In this document: piece by piece, positions 25,401 to 35,878 of the stretch
Layout: each line of letters opens with the position of its first letter
How positions within the stretch are numbered: the first letter of the stretch is position 1
Source of the DNA: Chryseobacterium sp. RU37D
Lineage (GTDB): Bacteria; Bacteroidota; Bacteroidia; Flavobacteriales; Weeksellaceae
Length of the DNA: 64,000 bases
Assembly: GCF_900156075.1 (NCBI RefSeq)
Contig: NZ_FTMM01000003.1
Coordinates: 1-64,000, forward strand
Direction of reading: 5' to 3'
Program-made: the position numbers and the translations under genes
Notes under the pieces: generated by a model
Database searches by the model: none
What the model was told of the DNA's origin: nothing
The model's input: the letters and a program-made list of their open reading frames with translations, nothing else

Positions 25401-26714
25401 GTTCAATAGAACAGGGTGACCTTTCATCACATTTTCTAAGATATCATAAACTACCGGTTCTTTTCTATCAATAATTCTCTTTGCAGATTTTACTGTTTTT
25501 ACAATACCTCTTTCAATTAGTTTTCTAATGATGAACGGTTTGTAAAGTTCCGCAGCCATATCTTTAGGAATACCACACTCGTGAAGCTGTAAGTTTGGAC
25601 CTACAACAATTACCGAACGCGCAGAGTAATCTACCCTTTTACCTAATAAGTTCTGACGGAAACGACCTTGCTTACCTTTCAATGAATCTGAAAGTGATTT
25701 CAATGGTCTGTTTGATTCAGATTTTACAGCTGAAGATTTTCTTGTGTTATCGAATAATGAATCTACTGATTCCTGAAGCATACGCTTCTCGTTTCTCAAG
25801 ATTACTTCAGGAGCTTTGATCTCCAATAATCTCTTCAAACGGTTGTTTCTGATAATAACTCTTCTGTAAAGGTCATTCAAATCGGAAGTAGCGAAACGTC
25901 CACCATCCAACGGGACTAATGGTCTTAGTTCTGGTGGGATAACTGGAAGTACACGCATGATCATCCACTCAGGCTTGTTGATCATTCTTGTATTGGCACC
26001 TCTTAATGCTTCTACAACGTTCAATCTTTTAAGAGCTTCAGTTCTTCTTTGTTTTGAACCTTCGTTGTGAGCCTTGTGTCTTAAATCGAAAGACAATGCA
26101 TCAAGATCGATTCTTTTTAATAATTCCTCAACAGCTTCAGCACCCATTTTAGCGATGAATTTGTTTGGATCAGAATCATCAAGATACTGGTTCTCAATTG
26201 GAAGAGTTTCCATGATATCAAGGTACTCTTCTTCTGTTAAGAATTCCATGCTTTCGAAATCAGAACCGTCTAATTTCTTAGCAATACCCTGCTGGATCAC
26301 CACATATCTTTCGTAGTAGATGATCATATCTAATTTCTTAGAAGGAATTCCTAAAAGGTAACCGATTTTGTTTGGTAAAGAACGGAAATACCAAATGTGA
26401 GCAATTGGAACAACAAGGTTGATATGCCCAATTCTCTCTCTACGTACTTTTTTCTCCGTAACTTCTACTCCACAACGGTCACAAACGATCCCTTTGTAAC
26501 GAATTCTCTTGTATTTACCACAAGCACATTCGTAATCCTTTACAGGACCAAAGATTTTTTCACAGAACAAACCGTCTCTTTCAGGCTTATGCGTTCTGTA
26601 GTTAATAGTTTCAGGTTTAAGAACCTCCCCCCTCGACTCTTGTAGAATCGATTCCGGTGAAGCTAAACCGATGGTTATTTTATTAAATCTACTTGATTTA
26701 TTTTTATTTGACAT
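22449..26714 (-). CDS. rpoC: DNA-directed RNA polymerase subunit beta'
   Basis: 1421 residues from ATG 26714 ([19 protein letters not shown]); an alternative start eight codons upstream (26738) adds residues not usual in the family. Catalytic subunit of RNA polymerase: the active-site motif [15 protein letters not shown] is present, together with the N-terminal zinc ribbon ([19 protein letters not shown]) and the second zinc site (CGTLRGTE ... [13 protein letters not shown]). The bridge-helix and trigger-loop region ([20 protein letters not shown]) is intact. It follows rpoB by 126 bases and precedes DUF3467. Length is normal for Flavobacteriia. Confidence 0.98.
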   Translation of the reverse strand: MSNKNKSSRFNKITIGLASPESILQESRGEVLKPETINYRTHKPERDGLFCEKIFGPVKDYECACGKYKRIRYKGIVCDRCGVEVTEKKVRRERIGHINLVVPIAHIWYFRSLPNKIGYLLGIPSKKLDMIIYYERYVVIQQGIAKKLDGSDFESMEFLTEEEYLDIMETLPIENQYLDDSDPNKFIAKMGAEAVEELLKRIDLDALSFDLRHKAHNEGSKQRRTEALKRLNVVEALRGANTRMINKPEWMIMRVLPVIPPELRPLVPLDGGRFATSDLNDLYRRVIIRNNRLKRLLEIKAPEVILRNEKRMLQESVDSLFDNTRKSSAVKSESNRPLKSLSDSLKGKQGRFRQNLLGKRVDYSARSVIVVGPNLQLHECGIPKDMAAELYKPFIIRKLIERGIVKTVKSAKRIIDRKEPVVYDILENVMKGHPVLLNRAPTLHRLGIQAFQPKMIEGKAIQLHPLVTTAFNADFDGDQMAVHLPLGPEAILEAQLLMLGSQNILNPANGSPITVPSQDMVLGLYFMTKELSSTETMKVKGEGLAFYSPEEAEIAYAEGRVSLNAKVRCRLPVKENGEIVTRLIETSVGRILFNQIVPKQVGYINELLTKKSLRNVIGKILAETDFPTTVKFLDAMKDLGYSNAFKGGLSFSLGDIVVPVEKKQMIAQSIEAVDEIRANYNMGLITDTERYNQVIDVWTNTNAGLTEMIMSRMKTDQGGFNSVYMMLDSGARGSKEQIRQLSGMRGLMAKPQKAGSTGAEIIENPILANFKEGLSILEYFISTHGARKGLADTALKTADAGYLTRRLVDVAQDVIVTEDDCGTLRGTEVTALKKNDEIVERISERILGRVSLHNVYDPETDELIAEADQVIIEELAKKIEEAGLEAVEVRSPLTCEAKKGICAKCYGRNLATGKVIHMGEAVGVIAAQSIGEPGTQLTLRTFHQGGTAGNVSENPSIVARRDGIVEMDEVRTITSEDENGNTAEVVVSRSTEFRLVADNESRTPLMIANVPYGSILAVKPGDKVKKGDVICTWDPYNAVIIAETSGKVEYEDIIQGISFQLEIDEQTGFEEKVISESRNKKAVPTLKVVDSKGVEQKAYNLPVGAHLMVNDGEKIKAGKVLIKIPRKSAKAGDITGGLPRVTELFEARNPSNPAVVTEIDGVVSYGKIKRGNRELIVEAKTGERKIYLVKLSNQILVQENDFVRAGSPLSDGSITPEDILRIKGPTAVQEYLVNEIQEVYRLQGVKIDDKHFEIIVRQMMTKVSIVDGGDTQFLEGALEHKYDFLEENNRVFGLKVVTEAGDSKIFQPGQMITARELRDENSKLKREDQALVEVREALPATATPVLQGITRAALQTKSFMSAASFQETTKVLNEAAVAGKIDDLNGLKENVIVGHRIPAGTGLKEYQNVIVGSKKEFEDLN

Positions 26715-26840
26715 TTTTTTTAATTTGAGATTTGACATTTGAAATTTGAGATTAATGAATCTCTAAAATTTTGTTTTGATTTTTGTTTGAAATCTGCGTA
26801 CAGAATTTCAAATTTCAAATAAATTAATTTCAAATGGAAT

Positions 26841-29800
26841 TTATTCCTCAAGTCTTACGTCTAATCCAAGACCTTGTAACTCGTGAAGTAATACGTTGAA
26901 TGATTCCGGAATACCTGGTTCAGGCATCGATTCACCTTTTGCAATTGCTTCATAAGTTTTTGCTCTACCAATCACGTCATCCGATTTCACAGTAAGGATT
27001 TCTCTAAGGATATTCGATGCTCCGAATGCTTCAAGAGCCCAAACCTCCATCTCTCCGAATCTCTGACCTCCGAACTGAGCTTTACCTCCTAACGGCTGCT
27101 GAGTAATCAATGAGTAAGGACCGATAGAACGTGCGTGCATTTTGTCATCAACCATGTGCCCCAGTTTCAACATGTAGATTACACCTACTGTAGCAGCCTG
27201 CGTAAATCTTTCTCCGGTACCACCGTCATAAAGGTAAGTGTGACCGAATTTAGGAAGACCTGCTTTCTCAGTATATTCAGTAATCTGGTCTAAGCTGGCT
27301 CCGTCGAAGATAGGTGTAGCGAACTTCAATCCTAATTTCTGACCAGCCCATCCAAGAACTGTTTCATAGATCTGACCGATGTTCATACGAGAAGGCACCC
27401 CAAGTGGATTCAATACGATATCTACCGGTGTTCCATCTTCAAGGAATGGCATATCCTCTTCACGAACGATTCTCGAAACGATACCTTTGTTACCGTGACG
27501 GCCCGCCATTTTATCTCCTACATTCAGCTTTCGTTTTTTAGCGATGTAAACTTTAGCCAATTTCATGATACCTGCCGGTAATTCGTCCCCGATAGAAATT
27601 GCGAATTTCTCACGGTTTTTAACCCCTTGAATATCATTGTACTTGATTTTGTAGTTGTGAATTAATTGTTTGATTAATTCATTTTTATCGTTGTCAACAG
27701 TCCAGTCTGAACCGCTTACGTTTACATAATCTTCTACTGAAGTCAATAATTTGTGAGTGAACTTCACACCTTTACCGATGATTTCTTCGTCAAGGTCATT
27801 TTTAACCCCTTGAGAAGTTTTACCACTTACCAGTGTATTTAATTTTTCAATTAAAGTGTTTCTCAAATCATCAAACTTAGCTTTGTAAGTATTTTCAATC
27901 TCTTCAAGCTTAAGTTTTTCTTCAGTTCTTTTCTTTTTATCTTTAATGTTTCTTGAGAACAATTTCTTGTCGATAACAACACCTCTTAGTGAAGAATCTG
28001 CTTTTAATGAAGCATCTTTTACATCACCAGCTTTGTCACCGAAGATTGCTCTAAGAAGTTTTTCTTCAGGAGTCGGGTCAGATTCACCTTTTGGAGTAAT
28101 TTTACCAATCATGATATCTCCAGGCTTCACTTCAGCACCTATTCTGATCATACCATTTTCGTCAAGATCTTTAGTAGCTTCTTCAGAAACGTTAGGAATA
28201 TCAGCTGTAAGCTCTTCCATACCTAATTTGGTATCACGAACTTCAAGAGAATATTCATCCACGTGAATTGAAGTAAACCAGTCTTCACGAACCACTTTTT
28301 CGTTGATTACGATTGCATCCTCGAAGTTGTATCCTTTCCAAGGCATGAAGGCCACTACTAAGTTTCTACCAAGAGCCAATTCCCCGTTTTCAGTAGCATA
28401 ACCGTCGCAAAGCACCTGCCCTTTTTCCACTACATCACCTACTCTTACATTTGGCCTTAGCGTAATGGTTGTACTTTGGTTGGTTTTTCTGAACTTAGTA
28501 AGGTTGTATGCTTTCGTAGCAGACTCGAATTGTACTAAATCTTCGTCTTCGCTTCTTTCGTATTTAATAATGATTTTATCAGCATCTACATATTCTACAG
28601 TACCTTTACCTTCAGCATTGATCAAAATTCTTGAATCTTTCGCAACCTGCTGTTCCAGACCTGTACCAACGATTGGAGCTTGGGGCTTCAATAGAGGAAC
28701 TGCCTGACGCATCATGTTTGATCCCATCAATGCACGGTTTGCATCATCATGCTCCAAGAATGGAATTAATGAAGCTGAAATACCGGAAATCTGGTTTGGC
28801 GCAACATCAATAAGGTCGACCTGACTTGGCTCAACCACAGGGTAGTCTCCGTCTAGTCTTGCAATAATTCTATCTGTTTCGAATTCACCGTTGTCACTTA
28901 ATTCAACGTTTGCCTGAGCAATTACTTTAGCTTCTTCGTCTTCTGCATTTAAATAGATAGGTTTTGCATTAAGATCAATCTTACCATTTTCTACTTTTCT
29001 ATATGGAGTTTCGATGAAACCTAAATTATTGATTTTAGCATAAATACCTAAAGATGAAATCAAACCGATGTTTGGTCCTTCCGGAGTTTCAATCGGGCAA
29101 ATTCTTCCGTAGTGGGTATGGTGAACGTCTCGAACCTCGAAACCTGCTCTTTCTCTCGATAAACCACCAGGCCCTAGTGCAGAAAGTCTACGCTTGTGCG
29201 TGATTTCTGAAAGCGGGTTGGTTTGGTCCATGAACTGAGAAAGCTGATTGGTACCAAAGAACGAGTTGATAACTGATGTTAAAGTTTTAGCGTTAACAAG
29301 ATCAAGCGGAGTAAAGATTTCGTTATCTCTAACATTCATTCTTTCCTTTATTGTTCTTGCAATTCTGGAAAGACCTACACCGAACTGTCCTGCCAATTGT
29401 TCACCAACAGTTTTAATTCTTCTGTTTGATAAGTGGTCGATATCATCAACCTCAGCTTTAGAGTTTACAAGCTCGATCAAGTGTCTTACAATAGCAATGA
29501 TATCTTCTTTTGTAAGAACCTCAGTTGTAGGAGGAATATTAAGACCTAATTTTTTGTTTAGTCTGTAACGTCCAACCTCACCCAATGAATATCTTTGTTC
29601 AGAGAAGAATAATTTTTCAATGATTCCTCTTGCAGTTTCCTCATCTGGTGGATCTGCATTTCTTAATTGACGATAGATGTACTCTACGGCCTCTTTTTCA
29701 GAGTTCGTCGGGTCTTTTTGTAATGTATTCTGGATGATAGAGAATTCGTTGCTGTTTTCTTTGTGAATCAGAATTGATTTCACCCCAGCATCAAGAATAA

Positions 29801-30662
29801 GATCTAAATGCTCTTTTTCAAGGATCGTTTCTCTATCCAGGATGATTTCGTTTCTTTCGATAGAAACAACCTCACCTGTATCTTCGTCTACGAAATCCTC
29901 AAACCAAGTGTTCAATACTCTCGCAGCCAATGTTCTTCCTTCTACTTTTTTAAGGGCAGCTTTAGAGACTTTCACTTCCTCAGCAAGGTCGAAGATCTGA
30001 AGGATGTCTTTATCAGATTCGTAACCAATCGCTCTTAATAAAGTTGTTAATGGTAATTTTTTCTTACGGTCGATATACGCGTACATTACGCTGTTGATAT
30101 CTGTTGTAAATTCCATCCAAGATCCTTTGAAAGGGATAATTCTTGAATAGTACAATTTGGTTCCGTTTGCGTGGTAAGTCTGTCCGAAGAATACCCCCGG
30201 AGATCTGTGTAACTGAGTTACAATAACACGCTCTGCTCCATTAATGATAAATGAACCAGACGGAGTCATGTAAGGAACAGGTCCTAAATATACATCCTGA
30301 ACCACCGTTTGGAAATCCTCATGCTCAGGGTCTGTACAATACAATTTAAGTCTTGCTTTTAAAGGAACTGAATACGTTAATCCTCTTTCCACACACTCAT
30401 CGATTGAGTAACGTGGAGAATCTACCAAATAATCTAAGAATTCCAATACGAACTGGTTTCTAGAATCGGTAATCGGGAAATTTTCCTGGAAAGTTTTGTA
30501 CAAACCTTCGTCTGTTCTGTCTTCCGGAAGGGTATCTAGCTGAAAAAACTCACTGAAAGACTCGATCTGGATATCCAGGAAGTCCGGAGTGATGATTTTT
30601 CCCTTCGCTGAAGAGAAGTTAACTCTCTGATTTCCCCTAGTTGTAGGTGTTGTTTTACTCAT
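26841..30662 (-). CDS. rpoB: DNA-directed RNA polymerase subunit beta
   Basis: 1273 residues. Forms the RNA polymerase core with beta'. The rifampicin-binding cluster is visible ([33 protein letters not shown]), as are the family motifs [39 protein letters not shown] and the C-terminal [20 protein letters not shown]. The rifampicin region reads with the usual wild-type residues Gln, Asp, His and Ser at the positions most often mutated in resistant strains. A separate promoter is predicted at 30979-31009, about 310 bases upstream, leaving a long leader. Confidence 0.98.
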   Translation of the reverse strand: MSKTTPTTRGNQRVNFSSAKGKIITPDFLDIQIESFSEFFQLDTLPEDRTDEGLYKTFQENFPITDSRNQFVLEFLDYLVDSPRYSIDECVERGLTYSVPLKARLKLYCTDPEHEDFQTVVQDVYLGPVPYMTPSGSFIINGAERVIVTQLHRSPGVFFGQTYHANGTKLYYSRIIPFKGSWMEFTTDINSVMYAYIDRKKKLPLTTLLRAIGYESDKDILQIFDLAEEVKVSKAALKKVEGRTLAARVLNTWFEDFVDEDTGEVVSIERNEIILDRETILEKEHLDLILDAGVKSILIHKENSNEFSIIQNTLQKDPTNSEKEAVEYIYRQLRNADPPDEETARGIIEKLFFSEQRYSLGEVGRYRLNKKLGLNIPPTTEVLTKEDIIAIVRHLIELVNSKAEVDDIDHLSNRRIKTVGEQLAGQFGVGLSRIARTIKERMNVRDNEIFTPLDLVNAKTLTSVINSFFGTNQLSQFMDQTNPLSEITHKRRLSALGPGGLSRERAGFEVRDVHHTHYGRICPIETPEGPNIGLISSLGIYAKINNLGFIETPYRKVENGKIDLNAKPIYLNAEDEEAKVIAQANVELSDNGEFETDRIIARLDGDYPVVEPSQVDLIDVAPNQISGISASLIPFLEHDDANRALMGSNMMRQAVPLLKPQAPIVGTGLEQQVAKDSRILINAEGKGTVEYVDADKIIIKYERSEDEDLVQFESATKAYNLTKFRKTNQSTTITLRPNVRVGDVVEKGQVLCDGYATENGELALGRNLVVAFMPWKGYNFEDAIVINEKVVREDWFTSIHVDEYSLEVRDTKLGMEELTADIPNVSEEATKDLDENGMIRIGAEVKPGDIMIGKITPKGESDPTPEEKLLRAIFGDKAGDVKDASLKADSSLRGVVIDKKLFSRNIKDKKKRTEEKLKLEEIENTYKAKFDDLRNTLIEKLNTLVSGKTSQGVKNDLDEEIIGKGVKFTHKLLTSVEDYVNVSGSDWTVDNDKNELIKQLIHNYKIKYNDIQGVKNREKFAISIGDELPAGIMKLAKVYIAKKRKLNVGDKMAGRHGNKGIVSRIVREEDMPFLEDGTPVDIVLNPLGVPSRMNIGQIYETVLGWAGQKLGLKFATPIFDGASLDQITEYTEKAGLPKFGHTYLYDGGTGERFTQAATVGVIYMLKLGHMVDDKMHARSIGPYSLITQQPLGGKAQFGGQRFGEMEVWALEAFGASNILREILTVKSDDVIGRAKTYEAIAKGESMPEPGIPESFNVLLHELQGLGLDVRLEE

Positions 30663-30978
30663 AAAACTTTTAAGAAAGGTTAAAAAATATTTTGATTCAT
30701 TAAAAAATATCAGAAAAGGGCAAGAAACAAGTTAAAAGTAAAAGGTAAAAGTGTTTTTGGCGCTCACGAAAGACCTTGGACTCTCTTAACTTTATATTTG
30801 GCTCTTTCTAACTGCAACACTGGTATATCTTTTCACAGCGTAATGCAAAATATTTTTATTACTTTTGAGGCAGAGCTGCCGCATTATCTATATACACGAA
30901 ATCCCTTTCATTTTCATGAAAGAGGTGATTTTCAATATTTTATAAATTTACGTACAATGATTCGCGCCAAAAGAGGAG

Positions 30979-31009
30979 CAAAGATACAAAAAGTTATCCG
31001 TATTCACAA
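30979..31009 (-). promoter_or_regulatory. Predicted rpoBC promoter
   Basis: On the minus strand TTG, 20 bases, TATCTTTG matches the Bacteroidota consensus TTG-N19..20-TAnnTTTG. The predicted transcript start is near 30972. Confidence 0.6.
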
Positions 31010-31097
31010 TATTTGTTGTATTAAAAATGCGTGACAATTTGTGAGCTTTATTTTTAATGCCAGGATCACTAAGAATGGATAAATAGATTCTATATAT

Positions 31098-31140
31098 TTT
31101 TGTTCGCAAAGGCGTTTTACTCAGTAAATGATAACAATGT
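31098..31140. repeat. TTTGTTCGC...GCGTTT intergenic repeat, copy 1
   Basis: TTTTTGTTCGCAAAGGCGTT, then TTACTCAGTAAATGATAACA, aligns with 40491-40535 (ATTTTGTTCGCTAAAGCGTT, then TCATTCAGCTAAGTATTGAA). A weaker relative of the GCGTTT part may lie at 31205-31225. Confidence 0.4.
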
Positions 31141-31267
31141 ATAAACTTAAATAATAATTTGAGAACACAAAGTAAACGAGTTTTCTTTGCTAATTATTAG
31201 TTTCACAAAGCCGTTTCACTTATAAGAGATCACAACTTTTTAGCCAATATAATTATTTAACTTGAAT

Positions 31268-31300
31268 ATAAAAAAACCTGAGTAAACAAATACTCAGGTT
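31268..31300 (-). terminator. Terminator after rplL
   Basis: Perfect ten-base stem AACCTGAGTA / TACTCAGGTT with loop TTTGTT on the minus strand, followed by TTTTTT. It ends the rplKAJL transcript, so rpoBC must depend on its own promoter or on read-through. Confidence 0.85.
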
Positions 31301-31323
31301 CATATTTTTAATGTAAACTAGAA

Positions 31324-31692
31324 TTATTTCAATTCTACTTCAGCACCAGCTTCTTCTAATTGCTTCTTAAGAGCTTCAGCTTCATCTTTAGACACACCAG
31401 TCTTGATTGGAGCAGGAGCACCGTCTACGATATCTTTAGCTTCTTTAAGACCAGCACCAGTTAAATCTTTTACTAATTTAACAATAGCTAATTTAGAAGC
31501 ACCTGCAGACTTAAGAATTACGTCGAATTCAGTTTTTTCTTCAGCAGCTTCACCTGCACCACCTGCAGCAACTACTACTGCAGCAGCAGCTGGTTCAATT
31601 CCGTACTCATCCTTAAGGATAGTAGCTAATTCGTTTACGTCTTTTACTGTTAAGCTTACTAGCGTTTCAGCTAAATTTTTTAAATCTGACAT
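31324..31692 (-). CDS. rplL: 50S ribosomal protein L7/L12
   Basis: 122 residues. Dimers of this protein form the ribosomal stalk that recruits elongation factors. The N-terminal dimerisation helices ([20 protein letters not shown]), an Ala-rich hinge and the C-terminal domain with [20 protein letters not shown] and [20 protein letters not shown] are complete. It follows rplJ by 46 bases and ends before a strong terminator. Confidence 0.98.
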   Translation of the reverse strand: MSDLKNLAETLVSLTVKDVNELATILKDEYGIEPAAAAVVVAAGGAGEAAEEKTEFDVILKSAGASKLAIVKLVKDLTGAGLKEAKDIVDGAPAPIKTGVSKDEAEALKKQLEEAGAEVELK

Positions 31693-31738
31693 TGTTGTAA
31701 TGTTTTTGTTGATTATTTATTTAATTTTTTGAGTGTAA

Positions 31739-32332
31739 TTATTCAGCAGCTGGCGTTTCGTCAGTGCTTTCTGCTGCAGGAGCTTCAGGAGCCTCAGCAG
31801 TAGGAGTTTCTTCAACCGCTGGAGCTGCTTCTTTAGCTTTAGCTTCTACAGTCTCAGGTTTGTTCTGAAGAGCAGAAACAACTCTCTGGATTGGAGATTG
31901 AAGTAATCCGATGATTTCACCGATCATTTCTTCTCTAGACTTGATATTAGCCAACATGTCTAAGTTGTTGTCTCCAACGTAGAAAGTTTCCTGAACAAAA
32001 GCAGACTTCAATGCTGGCTTCTCTTCTTTCTTTCTGAACCCTTGAATTAATTTTGCAGGAGCGTTTGCAGTCTCAGAAATCATCAAAGCTGAGTTTCCTT
32101 TGAAAGACTGGAACATCTCAGAGTAATCTACTCCTTCGATTTGCTCCATTGCTTTTTGTAAAAGTGTATTTTTTACAACTTTCACTTTAATATTTTGCTT
32201 GAAAGCCTGTCTTCTGAAATCAGAAGATTTAGCAGCGTTCAAACCTTCTAGATCTGCTACGTATACTACTTTTGCATCCTGAAGCAAATCTTTGATCTCT
32301 TGTATTGCTACAACTTTTTGGTCTTTTGTCAT
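31739..32332 (-). CDS. rplJ: 50S ribosomal protein L10
   Basis: 197 residues. L10 anchors the L7/L12 dimers at the stalk base and in other bacteria represses its own operon by binding the leader RNA. The core (KVVYVADLEGLNAAKSSDFR, FKGNSALMISE) is family-like. About 35 residues at the C-terminus form an Ala-, Pro- and Glu-rich tail (AAPAVEETPTAEAPEAPAAE), longer than the standard 165-175 residue protein; such tails occur in some Flavobacteriia and are probably unstructured. Confidence 0.97.
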   Translation of the reverse strand: MTKDQKVVAIQEIKDLLQDAKVVYVADLEGLNAAKSSDFRRQAFKQNIKVKVVKNTLLQKAMEQIEGVDYSEMFQSFKGNSALMISETANAPAKLIQGFRKKEEKPALKSAFVQETFYVGDNNLDMLANIKSREEMIGEIIGLLQSPIQRVVSALQNKPETVEAKAKEAAPAVEETPTAEAPEAPAAESTDETPAAE

Positions 32333-32350
32333 TGTCTTAAGGATTTAATA

Positions 32351-33043
32351 TTAGTTAACAGATTTAGTATCAATAGCAATACCTGGGCTCATTGTAGAAG
32401 ACAAGTAGATGCTTTTCACATAAGTTCCTTTAGCAGCTGTCGGCTTCATTTTGATCAATGTCTGGATTAGCTCCTGAGCATTTTCTCTTAATTTATCAGC
32501 ATCGAAAGATACTTTACCGATACCTGCGTGGATAATTCCGTATTTATCTACTTTAAAATCAATTTTACCAGACTTTACTTCAGCAACAGCTTTACCAACT
32601 TCCATTGTTACTGTTCCTGATTTAGGGTTGGGCATTAAACCTCTTGGTCCTAAAACTCTACCTAAAGGTCCTAATTTACCCATTACAGCAGGCATAGTGA
32701 CGATAACGTCTACATCTGTCCACCCGTTTTTGATTTTATCTAAATACTCGTCAAGACCTACATAGTCTGCACCAGCAGCTTTAGCCTCAGCTTCTTTATC
32801 TGGAGTTACAAGAGCTAATACCTTAACATCTTTACCAGTACCGTGAGGAAGAGATACCACACCTCTTACCATTTGGTTTGCTTTTCTTGGGTCTACCCCT
32901 AGCCTTACAGCGATATCTACAGAAGCATCAAACTTTGCAGTGTTAACTTCTTTTACAAGAGCGGAACCTTCTGCAAGGTTATAAATTCTACCTTTTTCTA
33001 CTTTGCTTAAAGCTTCCTTTTGCTTTTTAGTTAATTTTGCCAT
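32351..33043 (-). CDS. rplA: 50S ribosomal protein L1
   Basis: 230 residues. L1 binds 23S rRNA at the mobile stalk near the E site and can repress translation of rplK-rplA by binding the mRNA. Signature [20 protein letters not shown] is present, as are the flanking [20 protein letters not shown] strands. The gene lies 11 bases after rplK and 18 bases before rplJ, one operon. Confidence 0.98.
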   Translation of the reverse strand: MAKLTKKQKEALSKVEKGRIYNLAEGSALVKEVNTAKFDASVDIAVRLGVDPRKANQMVRGVVSLPHGTGKDVKVLALVTPDKEAEAKAAGADYVGLDEYLDKIKNGWTDVDVIVTMPAVMGKLGPLGRVLGPRGLMPNPKSGTVTMEVGKAVAEVKSGKIDFKVDKYGIIHAGIGKVSFDADKLRENAQELIQTLIKMKPTAAKGTYVKSIYLSSTMSPGIAIDTKSVN

Positions 33044-33054
33044 TTCAATAAGTT

Positions 33055-33498
33055 TTAAGCGTTAGTTGGTTTAGTTCCTGTTACTCTTAATCCCATAGAT
33101 CTTGCAGTACCTGCAACCATAGAAATAGCTGAATCCATTGTAAAGCAGTTAAGGTCTGCCATTTTATCTTCAGCGATTTTTTTCACCTGATCCCAAGATA
33201 CAGAACCTACTTTGTTTCTGTTTGGTTCACCAGAACCACCCTTGATCTTAGCCGCATCCATTAGCTGGATTGCTGCAGGAGGAGTTTTGATTACGAATTC
33301 AAAAGATTTGTCTTCGTATACTGTAATTACTACAGGTAAAACTTGTCCTGGCTTATCTTGAGTTCTTCCGTTAAATTGTTTACAAAACTCCATGATGTTC
33401 ACACCTGCAGAACCTAATGCCGGACCTACTGGTGGAGAAGGGTTAGCTGCGCCACCTTTCACCTGAAGTTTTACCATTTTAAAGACTTTTTTAGCCAT
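33055..33498 (-). CDS. rplK: 50S ribosomal protein L11
   Basis: 147 residues. L11 binds the GTPase-associated region of 23S rRNA. The N-terminal [20 protein letters not shown] and the C-terminal RNA-binding domain with [12 protein letters not shown] are intact. First gene of the rplKAJL operon, with its own consensus promoter (33597-33627) rather than read-through from nusG, because a terminator and a foreign gene separate the two. Confidence 0.98.
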   Translation of the reverse strand: MAKKVFKMVKLQVKGGAANPSPPVGPALGSAGVNIMEFCKQFNGRTQDKPGQVLPVVITVYEDKSFEFVIKTPPAAIQLMDAAKIKGGSGEPNRNKVGSVSWDQVKKIAEDKMADLNCFTMDSAISMVAGTARSMGLRVTGTKPTNA

Positions 33499-33596
33499 TT
33501 TTTGTTTTTTAAATTTGAATAATTAATGAGTTTGGAAGCATTTATTATTCAGTAGATTAACCATTCTCACATTAGATAAACCTACTTTTCGGACTG

Positions 33597-33627
33597 CAAA
33601 AGTATAAAATATTTTTGAAATAGCAAA
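33597..33627 (-). promoter_or_regulatory. Promoter of rplKAJL
   Basis: On the minus strand TTTG, exactly 19 bases, TACTTTTG: an ideal Bacteroidota housekeeping promoter. The transcript start is expected near 33590, about 90 bases before the rplK start codon, a leader long enough to carry an L1-binding control site. Confidence 0.75.
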
Positions 33628-33738
33628 CGGATTGGCTTGATTTTTAGAAAGTTTAAATAAAAAATAATTTAAAAATAAAAACCTCCCCCATCAATAGATG
33701 ATAAGGAAGGACACACATTGTGAAAAAAAAATTGTAAT

Positions 33739-34602
33739 TTATAAAATCTTATTGATAATTAGCTTTGATGATGTTTTATCAATCTTTAAGTCGCTAAGAG
33801 AGGTTACCATATTACTGGTACCATAAGTAAGGAACTGTAGGGTGATTTTTTGCCCGGCCTTAAGCCATATTGTAGAATTCGTTACCAAAAAAAATAAGTT
33901 CGCTGCCATTCCCGGATTTTTAGTTCCTTTATATATAACATTGTGAGCTGTGGAAACTCTACCTCCATCAACTACTAAAGCAGTGAATGCATCTCCGGAA
34001 GTCCCATCAAAAACTTCTGAATTTTCGGCAGGTGTTATAAAACCGCATACACCATACATAAAATACAATCCGTCTTTCGGAACAATAAACTCACCGGTAG
34101 ATGGATCATATGAATTCATCGTATCATATTGTTCATTAAGTTTTAAAGTTGTAAACTCATTATCATTCCAATCATTATCTGCAGATAAATTAGATCCGGC
34201 TGTCGCATTTAAAATTCTGTTTCCTGAATTGTTGACAGAAAAAGCTTCACCACCAGCAACTTTAATTACACCATTAGAATCAGCAACTAAAAGTTTATCA
34301 GAACCTAAACCAATATTGTTATTAATGTCTCTTATTCTAATACTACCATTCACTATGTCAATACGTTCAGTAGGCACAACCGTTCCTATACCAACTGATA
34401 TTGTTCCCTGTCCGATTCCTGAATTTACCGCTACTGCAAAATCATTTGATTGCTGTACAACAGAAGGAGTTCCACTTTTAGGATTATCCTTACTTCCGTC
34501 GATATGGAATATCCCTTGAGGATTTGATGTATAAATCCCAATCTGTGCGTAAATGAATTCTGATAAAAATAATAATACAATAATCTGTAAACTTTTATTC
34601 AT
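33739..34602 (-). CDS. Secreted protein with C1q-like C-terminal domain, inserted between nusG and rplK
   Basis: 287 residues from ATG 34602 (MNKSLQIIVLLFLSEFIYAQ, a signal peptide); the frame reaches 34653. After the signal peptide comes the IGIYTSNPQGIFHIDG motif common in Bacteroidota surface proteins with trimeric shafts, then repeated VGIGTVVPTERIDIV-type segments, and a C-terminal domain (about 150-287) of jelly-roll strands such as STGEFIVPKDGLYFMYGVCG and LKAGQKITLQFLTYGTS, resembling C1q/TNF-like heads. No T9SS sorting domain is present. Function unknown, perhaps surface adhesion or structure. It breaks the normally contiguous nusG-rplK order. Confidence 0.75.
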   Translation of the reverse strand: MNKSLQIIVLLFLSEFIYAQIGIYTSNPQGIFHIDGSKDNPKSGTPSVVQQSNDFAVAVNSGIGQGTISVGIGTVVPTERIDIVNGSIRIRDINNNIGLGSDKLLVADSNGVIKVAGGEAFSVNNSGNRILNATAGSNLSADNDWNDNEFTTLKLNEQYDTMNSYDPSTGEFIVPKDGLYFMYGVCGFITPAENSEVFDGTSGDAFTALVVDGGRVSTAHNVIYKGTKNPGMAANLFFLVTNSTIWLKAGQKITLQFLTYGTSNMVTSLSDLKIDKTSSKLIINKIL

Positions 34603-34910
34603 CTTGTAAATTAACTCTACAAAATTAGAAATCTTAATAACTTTATCAAACAAACTGTGATAAATCTATACTAAAAACTTTATTGACAAACTTTTCTTTT
34701 GTTTTAAAAAAAACATAAAAATAAAAATAAACAATAAAAAAATAATTGAAATTAATTCATCACACAAATATGAATAAAATAAAAAGGTTTATTAAAGAAT
34801 ATTTTTCAAGTCTCGGTGAATTCATTGTTGGATAAATAAATATTACAATATTTCAATTTTAAAGAAAATTTTACACAATCAAAAGTAGATATGCCTTAGA
34901 ATACGTAAAT
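34603..34910 (-). other. AT-rich upstream region of the C1q-like gene
   Basis: About 300 bases between the C1q-like gene start and the nusG terminator, with long A/T runs. It must contain the promoter for the inserted gene; no strong TTTG-N19-TAnnTTTG match was found. Confidence 0.3.
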
Positions 34911-34939
34911 AAAAAAGACTATCTCACGATAGTCTTTTA
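34911..34939 (-). terminator. Terminator after nusG
   Basis: Stem AAAAGACTATC / GATAGTCTTTT with loop TCAC; on the minus strand it is followed by TTTT. It stops the tuf-secE-nusG side before the inserted gene. Confidence 0.8.
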
Positions 34940-34961
34940 TTTAATTATTTATAATTTATTA

Positions 34962-35504
34962 TTAAACCTTTTCAACCTGCATATAACTCAACTCCATTGG
35001 AGTTTTTCTACCAAAGATAAGTACCGAAACTTCAATTTTCTTTTTATCTTCAAGAATCTTCTCTACCGTTCCATTAAACCCATTAAATGGTCCGTCAATT
35101 ACTTTAACGTTTTCACCCACTACGTACGGAATCTCAACATCACTTGCATATTCTGAAAGCTCGTCCATTCTTCCCAACATTCTATTTACTTCGGACTTTC
35201 TCATAGGCACGGGATCACCTCCCTTTGTTAAGCTTAAGAAAGAAATAACCCCAGGAATATTCTTAATAACATGAGGAATCTCACCCATCAAATCAGCTTC
35301 AATCATCAGGTAACCCGGATAGTAAGGTCTTTCCTTAGGAACTTTTTTACCATTTCTAATCTGGATAACCTTTTCCATAGGAATAACCACTTGAGTAACG
35401 TACTGCTCAAACCCAAGACGTTTGATTTCTGTCTCAATATAGTTTTTCACTTTATTTTCCTGTCCGCTGATAGCTTTCAGCACGTACCATTTCAATTCGC
35501 TCAT
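34962..35504 (-). CDS. nusG: Transcription termination/antitermination protein NusG
   Basis: 180 residues. NusG binds RNA polymerase at the clamp and links it to Rho or the ribosome. Conserved N-terminal WYVLKAISGQENKVKNYIE, the central PYYPGYLMIEADLMGEIPHV with IKNIPGVISFL, and the C-terminal KOW motif (GENVKVIDGPFNGFNGTVEK) are present. It follows secE closely, as in most bacteria. Unlike the usual order, rplK does not follow directly. Confidence 0.97.
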   Translation of the reverse strand: MSELKWYVLKAISGQENKVKNYIETEIKRLGFEQYVTQVVIPMEKVIQIRNGKKVPKERPYYPGYLMIEADLMGEIPHVIKNIPGVISFLSLTKGGDPVPMRKSEVNRMLGRMDELSEYASDVEIPYVVGENVKVIDGPFNGFNGTVEKILEDKKKIEVSVLIFGRKTPMELSYMQVEKV

Positions 35505-35528
35505 TGTGGGAAAATACTTTTATTATAA

Positions 35529-35735
35529 TTAATTGAACAAGTTGATAAGCATTCCTATTATATTGCTAATTGCTTTAGAAAACAATTCATCAACTCCAAA
35601 GGTAAATAATGCCAGAATCACTGTTGCAATAGTTACAACGATTGTAGAAGATTGCAGATCAGCCCACTTTGGCCATTCAACTTTATGTCTGAATTCGTTA
35701 TAAGAGCCTTTTAAAAAATCGATAAATAAACTCAT
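35529..35735 (-). CDS. secE: Preprotein translocase subunit SecE
   Basis: 68 residues from ATG 35735 (MSLFIDFLKGSYNEFRHKVE); the open frame extends upstream into the tRNA-Trp gene, which cannot be coding. An amphipathic helix containing HKVEWPKW precedes one transmembrane segment (about 32-58, IVVTIATVILALFTFGV). SecE clamps SecY in the inner membrane translocon. It lies between tRNA-Trp and nusG, the standard place. Confidence 0.95.
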   Translation of the reverse strand: MSLFIDFLKGSYNEFRHKVEWPKWADLQSSTIVVTIATVILALFTFGVDELFSKAISNIIGMLINLFN

Positions 35736-35748
35736 AATTATTATTTGC

Positions 35749-35817
35749 ACGGGCACAAGGATTCGAACCCTGATCAACGGTTTTGGAGACCGGTATCCTA
35801 CCATTGGACGATGCCCG
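35749..35817 (-). tRNA. tRNA-Trp (CCA)
   Basis: On the minus strand acceptor arms CGGGCAT and GTGCCCG pair, the T arm contains GGTTCGAATCC, and the loop CTCCAAA carries anticodon CCA. The 3' CCA is not encoded. It sits between tuf and secE, the typical place in Bacteroidota. Confidence 0.93.
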
Positions 35818-35823
35818 TAGATT

Positions 35824-35860
35824 AAAAAAGCTCCGTAAAGAGTCCCTTACGGAAGCTTTT
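35824..35860 (-). terminator. Terminator after tuf
   Basis: Minus-strand stem AGCTTCCGTAA / TTACGGAGCT with one bulge, followed by TTTTTT, directly after the tuf stop. The tRNA-Trp gene begins a few bases beyond. Confidence 0.75.
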
Positions 35861-35878
35861 ATATTTTTAAGATATTAA

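Larger units (their letters stand above)
30663..31267 (-). other. Long leader and spacer between rplL and rpoB
   Basis: About 600 bases without a gene. It holds the predicted rpoBC promoter (30979-31009), a 310-base untranslated leader, and a degenerate repeat at 31098-31140. In many bacteria this interval contains attenuation or processing signals controlling the ratio of L12 to RNA polymerase; I see no single clear attenuator hairpin. Confidence 0.5.

Noticed and set aside
22449-30662. Possible frameshift, intein or insertion within rpoB or rpoC
   Set aside because: Both genes read continuously at normal length through all catalytic regions.
31739-31850. Ala/Pro/Glu-rich tail of L10 as a sequencing artefact
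   Set aside because: It is in frame, ends in a normal stop and similar tails occur in related ribosomal proteins; kept as an oddity in the gene entry.
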